In this document: piece by piece, positions 1-5,878 of the stretch | How positions within the stretch are numbered: the stretch's first letter is position 1 | Layout of the letters: every line of letters starts with the position of its first letter | Assembly (NCBI GenBank): GCA_010025655.1 | Contig: RGSV01000074.1 | Location: 1 to 5,878 of the forward strand | DNA length: 5,878 nucleotides | DNA from: Acidimicrobiia bacterium | Lineage (GTDB): Bacteria; Actinomycetota; Acidimicrobiia; Acidimicrobiales; Ilumatobacteraceae | Direction: 5' to 3' | Position numbers and translations under genes: made by a program | Notes under the pieces: model-generated | The model's database searches: none | Told to the model about the DNA's origin: nothing | Seen by the model: only the letters and a program-made list of their open reading frames with translations

Positions 1-4695
<4,695 letters not shown>

Positions 4696-4704
4696 GAGAT
4701 TCAA

Positions 4705-4710
4705 CTCCTA
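4705..4710 (-). promoter_or_regulatory. Ribosome binding site of rpoB (decides the GTG start)
   Basis: On the coding strand TAGGAG is a near-perfect Shine-Dalgarno. It directly abuts TTG (4702-4704), leaving no spacer for that codon, but lies 9 nt before GTG (4693-4695), an ideal distance. Its first three bases are also an in-frame TAG stop, so no longer N-terminus is possible. Confidence 0.85.
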
Positions 4711-4782
4711 CTTGCTGGTGATGGACTGGCGGGGACTAACGAACTGCAACGAGGTGGCTGGGCTTCGACGACACGGCGCTCA

Positions 4783-4807
4783 CAACGCTCCCTCTCCGGG
4801 AGTGTTG
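4783..4807 (-). other. Hairpin in rpoB leader, CAAC-A-CTCCC / GGGAG-C-GTTG
   Basis: On the transcribed strand CTCCC pairs with GGGAG across a five-base loop (GGAGA). After one A/C mismatch the stem continues with CAAC against GTTG, giving nine pairs in total. The loop and the 3' arm are rich in GGAG-like purines. No T-run follows, so it is not a terminator. It lies about 90 nt before the rpoB start. Confidence 0.55.
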
Positions 4808-4817
4808 GTTGGGGCGA

Positions 4818-4847
4818 CGCACGGCGACCCGTCAGGCTAACCGTGCG
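4818..4847 (-). other. Seven-base inverted repeat CGCACGG / CCGTGCG
   Basis: CGCACGG (4847-4841) is perfectly complementary to CCGTGCG (4824-4818) with a 16-nt loop. The 5' arm overlaps the arm of the next upstream inverted repeat, so the two stems cannot both form completely. A second copy of the 5' arm exists upstream at 4950-4956. Confidence 0.5.
4839..4847 (-). repeat. Direct repeat CGCACGGTT, copy 2
   Basis: The nine bases CGCACGGTT on the transcribed strand also occur at 4948-4956. Seven of them (CGCACGG) are complementary to CCGTGCG at 4818-4824, so either copy could pair with that one site. Confidence 0.5.
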
Positions 4848-4884
4848 AGTCAGGAATTCCACCCGAATCGGGTGCTCGACTCGC
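4845..4884 (-). other. Inverted repeat GCGAGTC / GACTCGC enclosing hairpin CACCCG-ATT-CGGGTG
   Basis: The outer arms GCGAGTC (4884-4878) and GACTCGC (4851-4845) are perfect complements of seven bases. They enclose a tight inner hairpin at 4860-4874 with a six-base stem and a three-base loop. Between them is the palindrome GGAATTCC (4853-4860). Together they can form a stem with two unpaired internal stretches and an apical stem. Confidence 0.5.
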
Positions 4885-4909
4885 GCAGTCGCTTCGCTCA
4901 GTCGCTCCT

Positions 4910-4932
4910 GCGGCCCCCTTGCGGGGTGCCGC
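4910..4932 (-). other. GCAA-tetraloop hairpin after rplL
   Basis: On the transcribed strand GCGGC-A-CCCC pairs with GGGG-GCCGC around the loop GCAA. That is nine G-C pairs with one bulged A, capped by a GNRA-type tetraloop. It is the most stable-looking structure in the window. It is followed by GCAGGAGCGACTG and no T-run, which fits a 3'-end stabiliser or processing stem for upstream rplJL mRNA better than a terminator. Confidence 0.65.
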
Positions 4933-4947
4933 CGAGCGAGACGGGCA

Positions 4948-4956
4948 AACCGTGCG
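4948..4956 (-). repeat. Direct repeat CGCACGGTT, copy 1
   Basis: First copy in the direction of transcription of the nine-base repeat found again at 4839-4847. It also overlaps a small local hairpin (ACGG-TTTGC-CCGT, 4941-4953). Confidence 0.5.
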
Positions 4957-4957
4957 G

Positions 4958-4974
4958 GCGACCTGTTCGGTCGC
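4958..4974 (-). other. Hairpin GCGACC-GAACA-GGTCGC just after rplL
   Basis: A perfect six-base stem with a five-base loop begins about 17 nt after the rplL stop codon. There is no T-run behind it. Position and stability suggest a 3' mRNA element of rplL, possibly one of a tandem set with the GCAA-capped hairpin downstream. Confidence 0.55.
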
Positions 4975-4990
4975 GCCGCGTGTGCTGGCG

Positions 4991-5374
4991 TTAGGCCAGC
5001 TCGACGGTTGCGCCGACTTCTTCGAGCTTCTTCTTGGCGGCGTTGGCGTCGGCCTTGCTGACCTTTTCCTGGATCGGCTTCGGGGCGCCATCGACGAGCT
5101 CCTTGGCTTCCTTCAAGCCGAGGCCAGTCAGTTCACGCACGACCTTGATGACTTGGATCGGCTGGCCGCCCTTGTCCTTCAAGATGACCGAGAACTCGTC
5201 TTTGTCTTCGGCGGCTGCGGCCGGGGCGGCGCCACCGGCACCTGCGGCGGCAACGGCGACAGGGGCTGCGGCGGTCACGCCGAACTTCTCTTCAAAAGCG
5301 TCGAGCAGTTCTTTCAGCTCGAGCACGGTGAGGGCGGCGATCCCGTCGAGGATCTCTTCCTTGGTGAGTGCCAT
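4991..5374 (-). CDS. rplL: Large ribosomal subunit protein bL12 (L7/L12)
   Basis: Stalk protein present in several copies per ribosome; it recruits and activates the translational GTPases. The 127 residues are the normal family length. Residues 1-33 form the helical dimerisation/L10-binding domain ([20 protein letters not shown]). Residues about 34-56 are the flexible hinge, almost only Ala, Gly, Pro and Val. Residues about 59-127 are the globular factor-binding domain, with VIKVVR (75-80), TGLGLKEAK (83-91) and a family-typical end in GATVELA. K77, R80 and K88 match conserved residues of the factor-binding face. The ATG at 5372-5374 follows a purine-rich binding site and gives the standard N-terminus. 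It lies 84 nt after rplJ in the same transcript. Its A/C-rich unstructured leader fits the need for more bL12 than bL10. Confidence 0.98.
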   Translation of the reverse strand: MALTKEEILDGIAALTVLELKELLDAFEEKFGVTAAAPVAVAAAGAGGAAPAAAAEDKDEFSVILKDKGGQPIQVIKVVRELTGLGLKEAKELVDGAPKPIQEKVSKADANAAKKKLEEVGATVELA

Positions 5375-5458
5375 GGTGTGTTGTCTCTTTCTGTGTTGGT
5401 GTTACTTGCTGTGGTATTCGGATCTGGTAGTGGTTTGATTCTCTGGTTGGCGATCGGC
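5375..5458 (-). promoter_or_regulatory. A/C-rich leader between rplJ and rplL
   Basis: By hand count the transcribed strand of this 84-nt spacer has 37 A, 29 C, 12 G and 6 T, so 79% is A or C. It is much less GC-rich than the spacer before rpoB and shows no inverted repeat of note. Such leaders stay single-stranded and usually favour translation initiation. I see no terminator and no clear promoter, so rplL should be read from the rplJ transcript. Confidence 0.55.
5385..5390 (-). promoter_or_regulatory. Ribosome binding site of rplL
   Basis: AAAGAG, within a longer purine run (AGAAAGAGA), lies 10 nt before the rplL ATG. It differs from AAGGAG at one position, and the surrounding leader has few bases able to pair, so it should be fully accessible. 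Confidence 0.6.
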
Positions 5459-5878
5459 TCAGGCTGCTTGCTTTTGTTCGACGAGTGCCTTCAAGCCATA
5501 GGCCGCCTTGCGCGGCAACGCTGACAACATGTAGGCGGTGTTGGCCATCGGGGCCTTGAGCAGGCCGGCGAACTTGGCGAGCATGACCTCGCGCGACGGC
5601 AGGTCGGCGAGGGCTTCGACATCCTTGGCGGTGAGCAACTTGCCAGCCAACGCGCCGCCCTTGATGACGAGCAACGGATTGGTCTTGCTGAACTCCTTAA
5701 GCGCCTTGGCGGTCGCCGCGGCATCACCGCTGACGAACGTGAGGGCACTGGGGCCGACCAAGAGATCGACGAGAGCCGAGTTGCCGGTGTCGACAGCGGC
5801 GCGACGGGCCAAGGTGTTCTTGTACACCTTGTGCTCGCTGCCCACATTGCGCAGTGCACCGCGCAGTTCGGCCAGGGC
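5459..5878 (-). CDS. rplJ: Large ribosomal subunit protein bL10 (partial, N-terminus outside window)
   Basis: bL10 anchors bL12 dimers to 23S rRNA at the base of the ribosomal stalk and, in well-studied bacteria, represses its own operon through the rplJ leader. The frame is open to the window edge and 139 codons are visible. They begin ALAELRGALRNVGSEHKVYK, which is the usual second-helix region of bL10, so roughly 30-40 residues are missing. Family marks are KNTLARRA, GPSALTFVSG, KEFSKTNPLLVIKGG and LPSREVMLAKFAG. The C-terminal helix (about the last 25 residues, ending LVEQKQAA) is the bL12-binding arm. A GTG at 5843-5845 lies within conserved sequence and is not the true start. The stop is TGA at 5459-5461. 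Confidence 0.96.
   Translation of the reverse strand, partial: ALAELRGALRNVGSEHKVYKNTLARRAAVDTGNSALVDLLVGPSALTFVSGDAAATAKALKEFSKTNPLLVIKGGALAGKLLTAKDVEALADLPSREVMLAKFAGLLKAPMANTAYMLSALPRKAAYGLKALVEQKQAA

Larger units (their letters stand above)
4696..4990 (-). promoter_or_regulatory. Structured rplL-rpoB intercistronic region
   Basis: This is the only long stretch without a gene (295 nt). It is GC-rich with several strong inverted repeats on the transcribed strand, listed separately, and it ends in the rpoB ribosome binding site. No hairpin is followed by a run of T, so there is no ordinary intrinsic terminator in either direction. In E. coli the equivalent interval holds an attenuator and an RNase III cutting site that lower polymerase-subunit output relative to stalk proteins. 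I infer a similar uncoupling role here; an internal promoter is also possible, but I see only a weak candidate (a TAGCCT at 4834-4839, with no good -35). Confidence 0.6.

Noticed and set aside
4837..4860. GGAAT...GTT pair resembling an extracytoplasmic-function sigma promoter
   Set aside because: The spacer is only about 14 nt, shorter than the usual 18-19, and GGAATTCC is more simply part of a palindrome in the stem region.
4834..4862. Promoter for rpoB with TAGCCT as the -10 element
   Set aside because: The -35 position at 17-nt spacing reads GTGGAA, matching TTGACA at only three of six bases; too weak to annotate, though a transcription start there is not excluded.
4783..4974. Intrinsic terminators at the spacer hairpins
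   Set aside because: None of the stems is followed by a T-run on either strand, and the operon clearly continues into rpoB.
4809..4994. Short plus-strand frames in the rplL-rpoB spacer
   Set aside because: No ribosome binding site, no family resemblance, and they run through the hairpins of the opposite transcript.
4837..5091. An 84-codon minus-strand frame covering the rplL end and the spacer
   Set aside because: It overlaps the conserved bL12 C-terminal domain in another frame, and its Arg/Ser/Pro-rich composition is typical of an out-of-frame reading.
5843..5845. GTG as the start of rplJ
   Set aside because: The upstream in-frame codons to the window edge encode conserved bL10 sequence (LAELRGALRN), so the gene continues beyond the window.

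Overview
The window lies inside the ribosomal-protein/RNA-polymerase ("beta") operon of a high-GC bacterium. All genes are on the minus strand. Read in the direction of transcription (right to left) the order is rplJ (bL10, 5' end outside the window), rplL (bL12, complete), rpoB (RNA polymerase beta, complete) and rpoC (beta', first 347 codons only). The large open frames on the plus strand are antisense shadows of these genes.

The organism is most likely an actinomycete-lineage bacterium (Actinomycetota). Beta resembles the mycobacterial type from end to end, with a short flap and no E. coli-type large insertions. Beta' carries a charged coiled-coil insertion of about 80 residues after the N-terminal clamp/zinc region, as known for actinobacterial beta'. 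A deep-branching class such as Acidimicrobiia is a guess from the overall divergence and from a roughly 20-residue extra segment in beta. It cannot be settled without a tree.

Layout: 5459-5878 rplJ 3' part; 5375-5458 an 84-nt leader rich in A and C ahead of rplL; 4991-5374 rplL; 4696-4990 a 295-nt spacer with no credible gene but several GC-rich hairpins, short repeats and a strong ribosome binding site; 1063-4695 rpoB; a 20-nt gap; 1-1042 rpoC 5' part. bL10 and bL12 form the ribosomal stalk that recruits translation factors. Beta and beta' form the catalytic core of RNA polymerase. The structured spacer sits exactly where stalk-protein output must be uncoupled from polymerase output.

This is a core housekeeping locus. 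I found no defence system, mobile element, CRISPR array, RNA gene or new enzyme. The points worth a second look are the GTG start of rpoB, natural substitutions in the rifamycin pocket of beta (notably Gln at the E. coli Ile572 position), the beta insertion, and the hairpin/repeat architecture of the rplL-rpoB spacer with mutually exclusive pairings.
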